A DNA stretch of 24,913 nt from CAZTLE01 sp964614415 (GTDB taxonomy: Bacteria; Bacteroidota; Bacteroidia; Flavobacteriales; Flavobacteriaceae), in NCBI GenBank assembly GCA_964614415.1, contig CAZTLE010000039.1, forward strand, positions 1 through 24,913, written 5' to 3'. The translations under genes and the position numbers were made by a program. The notes beneath the pieces were generated by a model. It ran no database searches. It was not told the DNA's origin and saw only the letters and a list, made by a program, of their open reading frames with translations. Below, piece by piece: positions 8,378 through 15,126 of the stretch (position 1 is the first letter of the stretch; each line of letters begins with the position of its first letter).

Positions 8378-8449
8378 TTTCATGCATCAGTGACGCAACA
8401 TTTTGGACTGTTCTCATACTGTAGAGATAGACAATCATTCTATTTAGCT

Positions 8450-9841
8450 ATGAAAAAACTCCTGATTCTTTTGTGTTGTGTCTTCTTCGGAATGGCCTCC
8501 TGTTCTACCGATAACGATAATTCAGAAAATGAAACCCTGGAACTCATCAATGCGCTTACCGGCAATCCAAATGATGTTTGGACTGTGGAGGCAGCAACGC
8601 TCTCAAATACGTCCGTAACTGAACTTGCTGTAGGTCAGGCATATAATCTCTCAGATGATGAATTTAAATTTACAAAGGACGACTCAGGAGATCTGCTGAT
8701 TAATTGGCAACGAGGACTTGACATAAATTCGGCAGCCGGCTCGCTCGAATCATTTCTAAGGGACACCAGAGTATCAACATTACGAGAGATATTAATGTAT
8801 GACAGCTCTCAGGCTACTTTTATAAGTTCTTCAGAAGGAATAAAGATGTCCTATAATGCCGAAGATCGTCGTATTCAAATGACGGTCACATTTTCAGCCG
8901 GTGCACAATTGCGAATAACCCTGCGTGAGAAGTTGGCATCAGATTACAAAAGACCTGTTTCAGGGATAACAGGTGGCGCGAACATACTATCAATTGAAAA
9001 CGCAACCGCCTGGGCCGGATTTAAATACCTGCCTTCCCAGGAGCGACTCTACCTTTCGAGTTTTGGTAATTCGGCAGAAGGTGAGGAGTTTATTCTGAGA
9101 TACGATATAAATAGCGATGAGCTAATACAGTTTTTTACGCAGCGCGAGGAAAACGATCACCCTTCCATGCATTTGGAGTTACTTGGAGATGTGCTCTATA
9201 ATCTGGGAGGCTCGTTTCATCAAACCTTCGAGCTCGATCTAAATCCCATTAATAATAACTATCCGGTAGCAAATGCCTGGGGAAAGTTTGGAACCGCCGT
9301 TGTGGACGACCGCATATACTTTACAGGAGGATATTTGGAAGATCTGGGAGACTCTCAGATTGGAGTATCACTTCCTCCTTACACATCTGTCGAGATTCTG
9401 GAAGATCTTCCGGACGTACTTATTGAATCCGATAGTGAGATCGTTGATGATGCCCTTTATATTTTCGGCGGTTGGGATCCAAGCCTGCAAAACGATGGAA
9501 GCGATCAGGTAGTTGTTTATAACATTACGGACGGAGCATCCGACTCCGTGGCACTCCCTGTCACACTTCAATCGGCACGCACCTGTATTGTCGAAAACCT
9601 GATCTACGTTGGCGGTCAATTACCTACAGATGATAATAACGATGGCTTGAGGGATAATTACCTGGGGGCTTTCAATCTGATTGACAATAGTTTTCAGCTG
9701 ATTGAACTTGCCATTCCGGGCACTGAGAACATGACGCTTATTAACCTTCAAATCGCCGGGAACGAGATCTTCACCGTGTTCTATGAAAACATCCCGGGGC
9801 CGGGAGGAATCAATCATATTTACCGGTCTCCATTGGATTAA
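8450..9841 (+). CDS. Kelch-like beta-propeller lipoprotein
   Basis: I place the start at the ATG at 8450 rather than an upstream in-frame ATG at 8390, because it yields a textbook lipoprotein signal: 'MKKLLILLCCVFFGMASC' with lipobox M-A-S-C and acylated Cys18. The mature protein starts with an acidic 'STDNDNSEN' linker. Residues ~30-165 form a domain I do not recognise; the C-terminal part has kelch-like blades: 'GDVLYNLGGSFHQTFELDL', 'VVDDRIYFTGGY', 'VDDALYIFGGWDP', 'VENLIYVGGQLP', each with the diglycine and following aromatic residue spacing. Length is 463 residues. It is probably anchored in the outer membrane. No catalytic residues are obvious; kelch propellers generally serve in binding. 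It is transcribed divergently from the DUF5916 gene and ends before a good terminator. Confidence 0.82.
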   Translation: MKKLLILLCCVFFGMASCSTDNDNSENETLELINALTGNPNDVWTVEAATLSNTSVTELAVGQAYNLSDDEFKFTKDDSGDLLINWQRGLDINSAAGSLESFLRDTRVSTLREILMYDSSQATFISSSEGIKMSYNAEDRRIQMTVTFSAGAQLRITLREKLASDYKRPVSGITGGANILSIENATAWAGFKYLPSQERLYLSSFGNSAEGEEFILRYDINSDELIQFFTQREENDHPSMHLELLGDVLYNLGGSFHQTFELDLNPINNNYPVANAWGKFGTAVVDDRIYFTGGYLEDLGDSQIGVSLPPYTSVEILEDLPDVLIESDSEIVDDALYIFGGWDPSLQNDGSDQVVVYNITDGASDSVALPVTLQSARTCIVENLIYVGGQLPTDDNNDGLRDNYLGAFNLIDNSFQLIELAIPGTENMTLINLQIAGNEIFTVFYENIPGPGGINHIYRSPLD

Positions 9842-9881
9842 TCCGGGGCCCTAATTCAGGCAAACAAAACCAAGTGATTAC

Positions 9882-9907
9882 AACTCCCTGAAACAAGGGG
9901 AGTTTTT
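9882..9907 (+). terminator. Intrinsic terminator after kelch lipoprotein gene
   Basis: AACTCCC (9882-9888) pairs with GGGAGTT (9898-9904), and T's run to 9907. Outside this stem AAACCAA (9867-9873) can also pair with TTGGTTT (9906-9912), extending the structure. Confidence 0.75.
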
Positions 9908-9944
9908 GGTTTGGTATTGCTTAGAAAAATAGCAGTAGAAGCAC

Positions 9945-9974
9945 TTGTAATTCAAATAAATAATGGTACATTTG
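9945..9974 (+). promoter_or_regulatory. Bacteroidota-type promoter of the rplM operon
   Basis: TTG (9945-9947), a 19-bp spacer and TACATTTG (9967-9974) match the Bacteroidota primary-sigma consensus TTG-N19..21-TAnnTTTG. Transcription would begin near 9980, giving a leader of about 50 nt before rplM. Confidence 0.75.
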
Positions 9975-10030
9975 CAGCCCTTTTTGAAGGGAACAATGTA
10001 TTATTAACAATAGACAAAAAACTGAGTGTA

Positions 10031-10486
10031 ATGGACACATTAAGTTACAAAACAGTGTCTGCCAACAAAAAGACCGTTAACAAAGAATGGTTATTGGTAG
10101 ATGCGGACGGGCAAACATTGGGTCGTCTGGCAAGTGAAGTAGCCAAGTTGCTTCGTGGAAAACACAAGCCGAACTTCACACCCCACGTGGATTGTGGTGA
10201 CAACGTTGTTGTTATCAATGCCGAAAAGGTAAAACTTACCGGTAACAAGTGGGAAGCCAAAGAATATTTGCGTCACACGGGATATCCCGGTGGACAACGC
10301 AGTTTGACTGCCCAGGAAATGTTTGATAAAAATCCTTCGCGATTGGTTGAGAAAGCCGTGAAAGGAATGCTTCCAAAGAACAAGCTGGGAGCCGCTTTAT
10401 TTAGAAATTTAAAGGTTTATACCGGAGCTGAGCACAATCAGGAGGCACAGAAACCACGAGCCATTAATCTAAAAGACATTAAGTAA
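10031..10486 (+). CDS. rplM: 50S ribosomal protein L13
   Basis: The 151-residue protein is L13, an early-assembly protein of the large subunit that binds 23S rRNA. The ATG at 10031 is chosen because it gives the N-terminus 'MDTLSYKTVSANK' usual for flavobacterial L13, although the frame is open further upstream (to 9911), beyond the promoter. Family segments are clear: 'LVDADGQTLGRLAS', 'LLRGKHKPNFTPHVDCGD', 'LTGNKWEAKEYLRHTGYPGG' and 'AVKGMLPKNKLG'. The stop codon overlaps the rpsI start as TAATG (10484-10488), so the two are translationally coupled, as is usual for the L13-S9 pair. The promoter at 9945-9974 drives it. Confidence 0.98.
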   Translation: MDTLSYKTVSANKKTVNKEWLLVDADGQTLGRLASEVAKLLRGKHKPNFTPHVDCGDNVVVINAEKVKLTGNKWEAKEYLRHTGYPGGQRSLTAQEMFDKNPSRLVEKAVKGMLPKNKLGAALFRNLKVYTGAEHNQEAQKPRAINLKDIK

Positions 10487-10873
10487 TGGAAGTCATTCAC
10501 AAGATAGGAAGAAGNNNNNNNNNNTGTAGCACGTATCTATGTTTCCGAAGGAAAAGGAAACATCACTGTGAACAAGCGGGAGTTGGACAATTACTTCACT
10601 ACTCCTACACTGAGATACAAGGTTAAGCAACCGTTGGCACTTACAAATAACGAAGGAAACTTCGATATCAAAGTAAACGTATATGGTGGTGGTGTAACCG
10701 GACAGGCAGAAGCAGTTCGCCTGGCTATTTCACGAGCTATGTGCGAATTAAATGAGGAAAACAGAGCAATCCTAAAACCGGAAGGTCTGTTGACTCGTGA
10801 CCCGAGAATGGTTGAGCGTAAGAAATTCGGTCAGAAGAAAGCGCGTAAGAAATTCCAGTTCTCTAAACGTTAA
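10486..10873 (+). CDS. rpsI: 30S ribosomal protein S9 (interrupted by an assembly gap)
   Basis: S9 is a small-subunit protein whose C-terminal tail reaches the P-site tRNA. The first ten codons (from ATG 10486) read 'MEVIHKIGR' plus an incomplete Arg codon, then ten N follow (10515-10524), then 'VARIYVSEGKGNITVNKREL' continues to the conserved end 'DPRMVERKKFGQKKARKKFQFSKR'. Taken literally, the two sides are out of frame. The conserved S9 motif GRRKTAVAR would need 9 missing bases, not 10, so the N-run is best seen as a placeholder and the gene as intact. It starts inside the rplM stop (TAATG). The C-terminal SKR residues important for tRNA contact are present. Confidence 0.95.
10515..10524. 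other. Assembly gap (10 N) inside rpsI
   Basis: Ten undetermined bases. The flanking codons predict that the real gap is 9 bases encoding the end of Arg10, then Lys-Thr-Ala. Confidence 0.95.
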
Positions 10874-10889
10874 TATTCCCATTCGGATT

Positions 10890-10911
10890 GGGTGTTCCTT
10901 CTGGAATACCC
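10890..10911. repeat. Stem-loop just after rpsI
   Basis: GGGTGTTCC (10890-10898) pairs with GGAATACCC (10903-10911) with one G-U pair and a TTCT loop. No T-run follows, so it could be a processing site or 3'-end stabiliser more than a terminator. Confidence 0.5.
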
Positions 10912-10953
10912 CTTCCGGCTGGACAAGTTCATATTTTATTATTAATGCTGTTA

Positions 10954-11035
10954 TCTATATGCTCCGAAGCCCTGGCGCAGGAGCATCTCTTCACAAGAGG
11001 GGTCTCTCCTACGCCAGGGCTTCGGAGAGTATAGA
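10954..11035. repeat. Large REP-like stem-loop between rpsI and rpsB
   Basis: CTCCGAAGCCCTGGCG (10962-10977) is perfectly inverted as CGCCAGGGCTTCGGAG (11012-11027). The stem continues outward as TCTATA/TATAGA (10954-10959 with 11030-11035) and inward as AGGAG/CTCCT (10979-10983 with 11006-11010), and is capped by CTCTT-CAC-AAGAG (10987-10999). The overall 82-base cruciform is not followed by a T-run. It resembles a paired REP element. Confidence 0.75.
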
Positions 11036-11054
11036 GTTAGTTTAGCATCCAAAC

Positions 11055-11093
11055 CGAAGCTTTGCTTCGTCCTCCCAGCCATAGCGAAGGAGG
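11055..11093. repeat. Third, diverged REP-like unit with small hairpins
   Basis: AGCCATAGCGAAGGAG (11077-11092) matches AGCCCTGGCGCAGGAG (10968-10983) at 13 of 16 positions, so it is a related copy. It is preceded by the hairpin CGAAGC-TTT-GCTTCG (11055-11069), and CCTCC (11071-11075) can pair with GGAGG (11089-11093). Confidence 0.6.
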
Positions 11094-11149
11094 GCCTTAT
11101 GAAACAGAGCGGGTTGCTATCTAAAACAGGAACGTAAACTATTACAAAA

Positions 11150-11947
11150 ATGGCAAAAACTGTTGAAGTCAAGGACTTACTTGACGCTGGTGTTCATTTT
11201 GGACACTTAACCCGAAAATGGAATCCGAACATGGCTCCTTACATCTACATGGAGCGTAACGGAATCCACATTATTAACCTTTACAAGACGGCCGCAAAAC
11301 TGGAAGAGGCGAACGAAGCCCTTAAGAAGATTGCTGCCAGTGGACGAAAGATCCTTTTCGTAGCTACCAAGAAACAGGCGAAGGATATCGTTGCCGAAAA
11401 GGCAAAGAACGCGAACATGCCGTATATCACAGAGCGTTGGCCCGGTGGTATGTTGACCAACTTCGTAACTATCCGTAAGGCAGTTAAGAAAATGGCAGCT
11501 ATCGATCGCATGAAGCAGGACGGAACCTTCAACACGCTTTCCAAGAAAGAGCGTCTTCAGGTAGATCGTCTGCGTGCGAAGCTTGAAAAGAACCTTGGAT
11601 CCATCTCCGATATGAGCCGCTTACCCGGTGCTATCTTCGTAGTGGACACTACGCGTGAGCATATCGCGGTGAAAGAAGCACAGAAGTTGAACATTCCGAT
11701 CTTCGCTATGGTAGATACCAACAGTGATCCTCGAGTGATCGACTACGTAATTCCTTCAAATGACGATGCTTCCAAGTCTATCGACAAGATCATAGGCAGC
11801 GTTTCCGAAGCTATCGTAGAAGGATTGGCCGAGCGAAAAGCAGGTAAAGAAGCCGAAGCAACCGCAGAAGCTCCTAAAAAAGAACCTGCAAAAGCAAAAG
11901 CAGAAGCAGCTGCTGTAGTTGAAGAGGCGGCCAAAGAAGAGGAATAA
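11150..11947 (+). CDS. rpsB: 30S ribosomal protein S2
   Basis: The 265-residue protein is S2, which joins the small subunit late and sits near the mRNA exit. Family motifs are complete: 'KDLLDAGVHFGHLTRKWNP' at the N-terminus, 'ILFVATKKQAKDIV', 'ERWPGGMLTNFVTIRKA', 'LPGAIFVVDTTREHIAVKEA' and 'IPIFAMVDTNSDPRVIDYVIPSNDDA'. After about residue 225 it has an Ala/Glu/Lys-rich tail (to 'EEAAKEEE'), an extension seen in many Bacteroidota S2 proteins. It precedes tsf, the classical partner, with an 88-base intercistronic region that holds a strong hairpin. The 276-base region before it carries REP-like DNA, and no obvious promoter is visible there; it may depend on read-through from rplM-rpsI. Confidence 0.98.
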   Translation: MAKTVEVKDLLDAGVHFGHLTRKWNPNMAPYIYMERNGIHIINLYKTAAKLEEANEALKKIAASGRKILFVATKKQAKDIVAEKAKNANMPYITERWPGGMLTNFVTIRKAVKKMAAIDRMKQDGTFNTLSKKERLQVDRLRAKLEKNLGSISDMSRLPGAIFVVDTTREHIAVKEAQKLNIPIFAMVDTNSDPRVIDYVIPSNDDASKSIDKIIGSVSEAIVEGLAERKAGKEAEATAEAPKKEPAKAKAEAAAVVEEAAKEEE

Positions 11948-11972
11948 TATAGCAATTAGTTAATAGTAAACT

Positions 11973-12003
11973 AAGATCGAATCCAACCCGTTGGATCGAT
12001 CTT
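11973..12003 (+). terminator. Intercistronic hairpin between rpsB and tsf (possible attenuator)
   Basis: AAGATCG (11973-11979) pairs with CGATCTT (11997-12003) and ATCCAA (11981-11986) pairs with TTGGAT (11991-11996), with one bulged A and a CCCG loop: 13 base pairs. Only TTT follows, so partial termination or RNA processing is more likely than full termination. Confidence 0.55.
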
Positions 12004-12035
12004 TACAATCACAAACACAACAAAAATTTATAACA

Positions 12036-12860
12036 ATGGCAAAGATAACCGCCGCAGAAGTAAATAAATTAAGAAAAGCAACCGGTGCCGGAATGATGGA
12101 CTGTAAAAAAGCGTTGGTTGAAGCTGATGGTGATTTTGACAAAGCGATCGAGATCCTTCGTAAAAAAGGACAAAAGGTTGCTGCCAAAAGAGCAGATCGG
12201 GATTCCAGCGAAGGTGCCGTTATTGCCAAGGTAAATGATAATGCCAGTAAAGGAGTGATTATCTCTTTGAACTGTGAGACCGATTTCGTAGCTAAGAATG
12301 AAGAATTCGTGAACCTGGCCCACCAGTTGGCCGAGCTTGCGCTGTCTACATCTTCCAAAGATGAATTCATGGCTGCCGATTTCAACGGAATCTCAGTACA
12401 GGAGAAACTTACCGAGCAGACCGGTGTTATCGGCGAGAAGATCGAGATCGGGGCTTACAAGACACTCGAGGCTCCTTTCGTAGGTTCATACATTCACGCA
12501 GGTAACAAGATCGCTGTTGTAACAGGTCTTTCCGGAAGTGTTGACGGAGCTGCAGTTGTTGCTAAAGATGTAGCAATGCAGGCTGCCGCTATGAATCCTA
12601 TCGCTCTTAACGAAGACGGTGTGGATGCTGCTGTGATCGAGAAAGAAATTGAGATCGCAAAAGATCAATTGCGTCAGGAAGGAAAGCCGGAGGAAATGCT
12701 TGATAACATTGCGAAAGGAAAGCTTAAGCGTTTCTTCAAGGACAACACCCTTGTGAACCAGGTGTTCATTAAAGACAGCAAACAAAGCGTAGCCCAGTAT
12801 GTGAAAACAATTGGTGACGTGGAAGTTGTTGCTTTTGAAAGAGTAGCGCTGAGCAACTAA
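12036..12860 (+). CDS. tsf: Elongation factor Ts
   Basis: The 274-residue protein is EF-Ts, the nucleotide-exchange factor that reloads EF-Tu with GTP. The ATG at 12036 gives the conserved start 'MAKITAAEVNKLRKATGAGMMDCKKAL' (the UBA-like N-terminal domain; TGAGMMDCKKAL at residues 16-27). An earlier in-frame start at 11991 would lie inside the intercistronic hairpin and is rejected. 'NCETDFVAKNEEF' is the core motif of the first dimerisation subdomain, and 'LVNQVFIKDSKQSVAQYVK' marks the second. It follows rpsB and ends just before a strong terminator that closes the translation block. Confidence 0.97.
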   Translation: MAKITAAEVNKLRKATGAGMMDCKKALVEADGDFDKAIEILRKKGQKVAAKRADRDSSEGAVIAKVNDNASKGVIISLNCETDFVAKNEEFVNLAHQLAELALSTSSKDEFMAADFNGISVQEKLTEQTGVIGEKIEIGAYKTLEAPFVGSYIHAGNKIAVVTGLSGSVDGAAVVAKDVAMQAAAMNPIALNEDGVDAAVIEKEIEIAKDQLRQEGKPEEMLDNIAKGKLKRFFKDNTLVNQVFIKDSKQSVAQYVKTIGDVEVVAFERVALSN

Positions 12861-12880
12861 GCTCAACTTTATAAATTAAA

Positions 12881-12918
12881 AAACCGCCGTCCTTCGAAAA
12901 GGGTCGGCGGTTTTTTTT
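12881..12918. terminator. Strong, bidirectional intrinsic terminator
   Basis: AAACCGCCG (12881-12889) pairs with CGGCGGTTT (12905-12913) and the plus strand continues with T's to 12918, while the minus strand also has a T-run from the A's at 12877-12883. It serves tsf and the convergent lipoprotein gene. Confidence 0.88.
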
Positions 12919-12933
12919 ATACTTTCTGTACTA

Positions 12934-13629
12934 CTACAAATCGGTTCTTTCGAATCGCAGTCTTCCCAACACAGGGGTGAATCCACCTTGTGAAAATGGC
13001 GCTCCGTTGATCACCGAAACCACACCTTGCGGTGAAGTCGGATTATCCGGATCCATATAGGTAGCTCCGCTATCTGTACCTGCATCCAGTGGTGCCAGGT
13101 CTACTTCGAGTACATCTACCAGGGAATTTGCACTGGCGATCATAGTTTGTCCATCCACACCTACAAACCAGTCGGGACTGGGTGAAAGTGCCGCTAAGAA
13201 ACTAATAGATGTCTTATCCGGATCAATACTGATGTTCACACTCTGTGCCTGTGTAGGTCCACCGGCATCTGTAAGATTCATTACGATAAAATCGGAAGAA
13301 TCCATACCACCCTGACTTGCCAGAAAACTTGCCAACGCAGTGTTATCACCGGTTTCAGCAAGTGTTTGCAATTCAGCCGAAGCAGGTTGTCCTATCTTGA
13401 AAACAGACATACCCGGTTCGTGTACCGCAACCAGGATTCCCGAAAAGGTCGGGTTGGTAGGGTAATCGGTTGGAAAATTGGCCTGAGTAAAATCAGGTTC
13501 GAATGTAACACGGTAGGTTGCATTGGGGACCAATCCACCTCCGCCTCCATCTTGTGGAGTGTCGTCGTCTGACTTACAAGAAAATAGGGTCAAGGCCAGA
13601 CATAGGGGTACTAAAATTAACTTTTTCAT
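12934..13629 (-). CDS. Spondin-domain lipoprotein
   Basis: The 231-residue protein begins with a lipoprotein signal 'MKKLILVPLCLALTLFSC' (acylated Cys18), followed by an acidic and glycine-rich linker ('KSDDDTPQDGGGGG'). The remainder fits the spondin N-terminal domain: 'TYRVTFEPDFTQANFPTDYP' at the start, 'SPSPDWFVGVDG' in the middle and 'LAPLDAGTDSGATYMDPDNP' near the end, the last two being the hallmark segments of the family. In animals this domain acts in extracellular adhesion; in bacteria it is found in secreted or anchored proteins without a defined role. It is probably attached to the outer membrane. It sits on the minus strand between tsf and pyrH, splitting a normally tight gene order, and shares a 107-base upstream region with pyrH. 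Confidence 0.87.
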   Translation of the reverse strand: MKKLILVPLCLALTLFSCKSDDDTPQDGGGGGLVPNATYRVTFEPDFTQANFPTDYPTNPTFSGILVAVHEPGMSVFKIGQPASAELQTLAETGDNTALASFLASQGGMDSSDFIVMNLTDAGGPTQAQSVNISIDPDKTSISFLAALSPSPDWFVGVDGQTMIASANSLVDVLEVDLAPLDAGTDSGATYMDPDNPTSPQGVVSVINGAPFSQGGFTPVLGRLRFERTDL

Positions 13630-13710
13630 ATTGGCTTTTTTAAGAATTCTAAATTACGATTGTCCATAGTTTACTAACTGTTCTGAGGATATAAAATTAC
13701 ATTTTATAAT

Positions 13711-13718
13711 TATATTTG
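13711..13718 (+). promoter_or_regulatory. -7 element of the pyrH promoter
   Basis: TATATTTG fits TAnnTTTG exactly, 18 bases before the pyrH start. A -33 TTG is not seen at the expected distance (about 13687-13692), so only the -7 half is supported. Confidence 0.55.
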
Positions 13719-13736
13719 CACAAAACCGCGATTTAC

Positions 13737-14444
13737 ATGCAATATAAGAGGATTTTACTCAAACTTTCCGGTGAGGCGTTAATGGGAACGATGGAGTACG
13801 GGATAGACCCCAACCGATTGAAGGAATACGCGCTGGAAATCAAGAAAATCTATGAAAAAGGAGTCCAAATTGCAATTGTAATAGGCGGAGGAAACATCTT
13901 TAGAGGTATTTCCGGGGCTAGCAAAGGAATGGACCGTGTACAGGCCGATCATATGGGTATGCTCGCCACGGTTATTAACGGACTTGCCTTGCAGAACGCC
14001 TTCGAGAGTGAAGGAATCCCTACCCGACTTCAGAGCGCCATCAAAATGAACGAAGTAGCGGAGCCCTTTATCCGCAGAAAAGCCATTAGACATCTTGAAA
14101 AAGGCCGGGTAGTGATTTTTGGCGGCGGTACCGGAAATCCGTATTTCACAACTGATTCGGCTGCTGTACTACGTGCCATTGAAATTGGAGCGGATGTAAT
14201 CCTTAAAGGAACTCGGGTAGATGGTATCTACTCCAGCGACCCTGAAAAAGATGAAAAAGCTACCAAATTTGACTTCATTAGCTTTGACGAGGTACTTAAG
14301 AAAGGCCTAAAAGTGATGGATACCACAGCCTTCACTCTGAGTCAGGAAAATGAGCTGCCTATCATTGTTTTCGACATGAACCGGGAAGGAAACCTGCAGC
14401 GTGTCGTATCCGGAGAGAAGGTTGGCACCAAGGTCAACTTGTAA
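13737..14444 (+). CDS. pyrH: UMP kinase
   Basis: The 235-residue protein is the bacterial amino-acid-kinase-type UMP kinase, which makes UDP from UMP and ATP in pyrimidine nucleotide synthesis and works as a hexamer. The ATG at 13737 gives 'MQYKRILLKLSGEALMG', the normal N-terminus with the K-L-S-G-E phosphate-binding motif at residues 9-13. An in-frame ATG at 13716 would lie within the promoter and is not used. Further motifs are 'AIVIGGGNIFRG', 'DHMGMLATVINGLALQ' and 'FGGGTGNPYFTTDSAA' (UMP and ATP contacts). It is followed 63 bases later by frr, the usual partner, and probably co-transcribed from the TATATTTG promoter upstream. Confidence 0.98.
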   Translation: MQYKRILLKLSGEALMGTMEYGIDPNRLKEYALEIKKIYEKGVQIAIVIGGGNIFRGISGASKGMDRVQADHMGMLATVINGLALQNAFESEGIPTRLQSAIKMNEVAEPFIRRKAIRHLEKGRVVIFGGGTGNPYFTTDSAAVLRAIEIGADVILKGTRVDGIYSSDPEKDEKATKFDFISFDEVLKKGLKVMDTTAFTLSQENELPIIVFDMNREGNLQRVVSGEKVGTKVNL

Positions 14445-14507
14445 AACTGCCCTATTCTTGCTATTTTTAAATGGCCCGGTTTTTGACCCTGGCCTAATAA
14501 ATCGAAT

Positions 14508-15059
14508 ATGGAAGAAATTAAGTTTATAATGGATAGTACCCTTGAAGCCATGGGGAATTCGCTCAAACACCTGGAAAAGGCGTTGGCCAACATCCGTGCG
14601 GGTAAGGCCTCTCCGTCTATGGTGTCCGGTGTTATGGTTGAATATTACGGAAATCCTACGCCGCTGAATCAGGTGGCTAACGTAAACACGCCGGACGGGA
14701 TGACAATCTCCATTCAGCCCTGGGAAAAGACACTGATCCCGGACATCGAAAAAGCCATTCACATGGCAAATCTGGGCTTCAACCCGATGAACAACGGAGA
14801 GAGCGTGATAATTAATGTACCGCCGCTCACCGAAGAACGTCGGAAGGAACTGGTTAAACAGGCTAAGGCCGCAGCCGAAGACACCAAAGTAGGTGTGCGC
14901 AACGATCGGCAAACGGCCAATAAAGAAATTAAGGAACTGGACATCTCGGAAGATCATCAGAAGAACCTGGAGATCGATATTCAGGAAATGACCAATGATC
15001 ACATTAAAAAGATCGAGGAGATGTTAGGCGCCAAAGAAAAAGAAATCATGACGGTGTAA
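14508..15059 (+). CDS. frr: Ribosome recycling factor
   Basis: The 183-residue protein is RRF, which with EF-G splits ribosomes after termination. It has the usual length and composition of the family: 'LEAMGNSLKHLEKALANIRAGKASPSMV' forms the first helix of the coiled-coil arm, 'YYGNPTPLNQVANV' and 'ISIQPWEKTLIPDIEKAIHMANLGFNP' form the small beta/alpha domain, and 'PPLTEERRKELVKQAKAAAED' plus the C-terminal helix complete the arm. It follows pyrH on the same strand, as in most bacteria. No terminator is evident between it and the next gene (67 bases). Confidence 0.98.
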   Translation: MEEIKFIMDSTLEAMGNSLKHLEKALANIRAGKASPSMVSGVMVEYYGNPTPLNQVANVNTPDGMTISIQPWEKTLIPDIEKAIHMANLGFNPMNNGESVIINVPPLTEERRKELVKQAKAAAEDTKVGVRNDRQTANKEIKELDISEDHQKNLEIDIQEMTNDHIKKIEEMLGAKEKEIMTV

Positions 15060-15126
15060 GGTCCGTCAGAACAAAAAGACTCATGAGCAGTTGGCAATTT
15101 GCTGACTGCTTTATTTATTATATTTA

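Noticed and set aside
10486..10873. rpsI as a frameshifted pseudogene
   Set aside because: The frame break coincides exactly with the run of N; the conserved family motif predicts one base fewer, so a gap artefact explains it.
14307..15002. 231-codon minus-strand open frame across pyrH and frr
   Set aside because: It is antisense to two conserved genes and their gap, with no domain, signal or promoter of its own.
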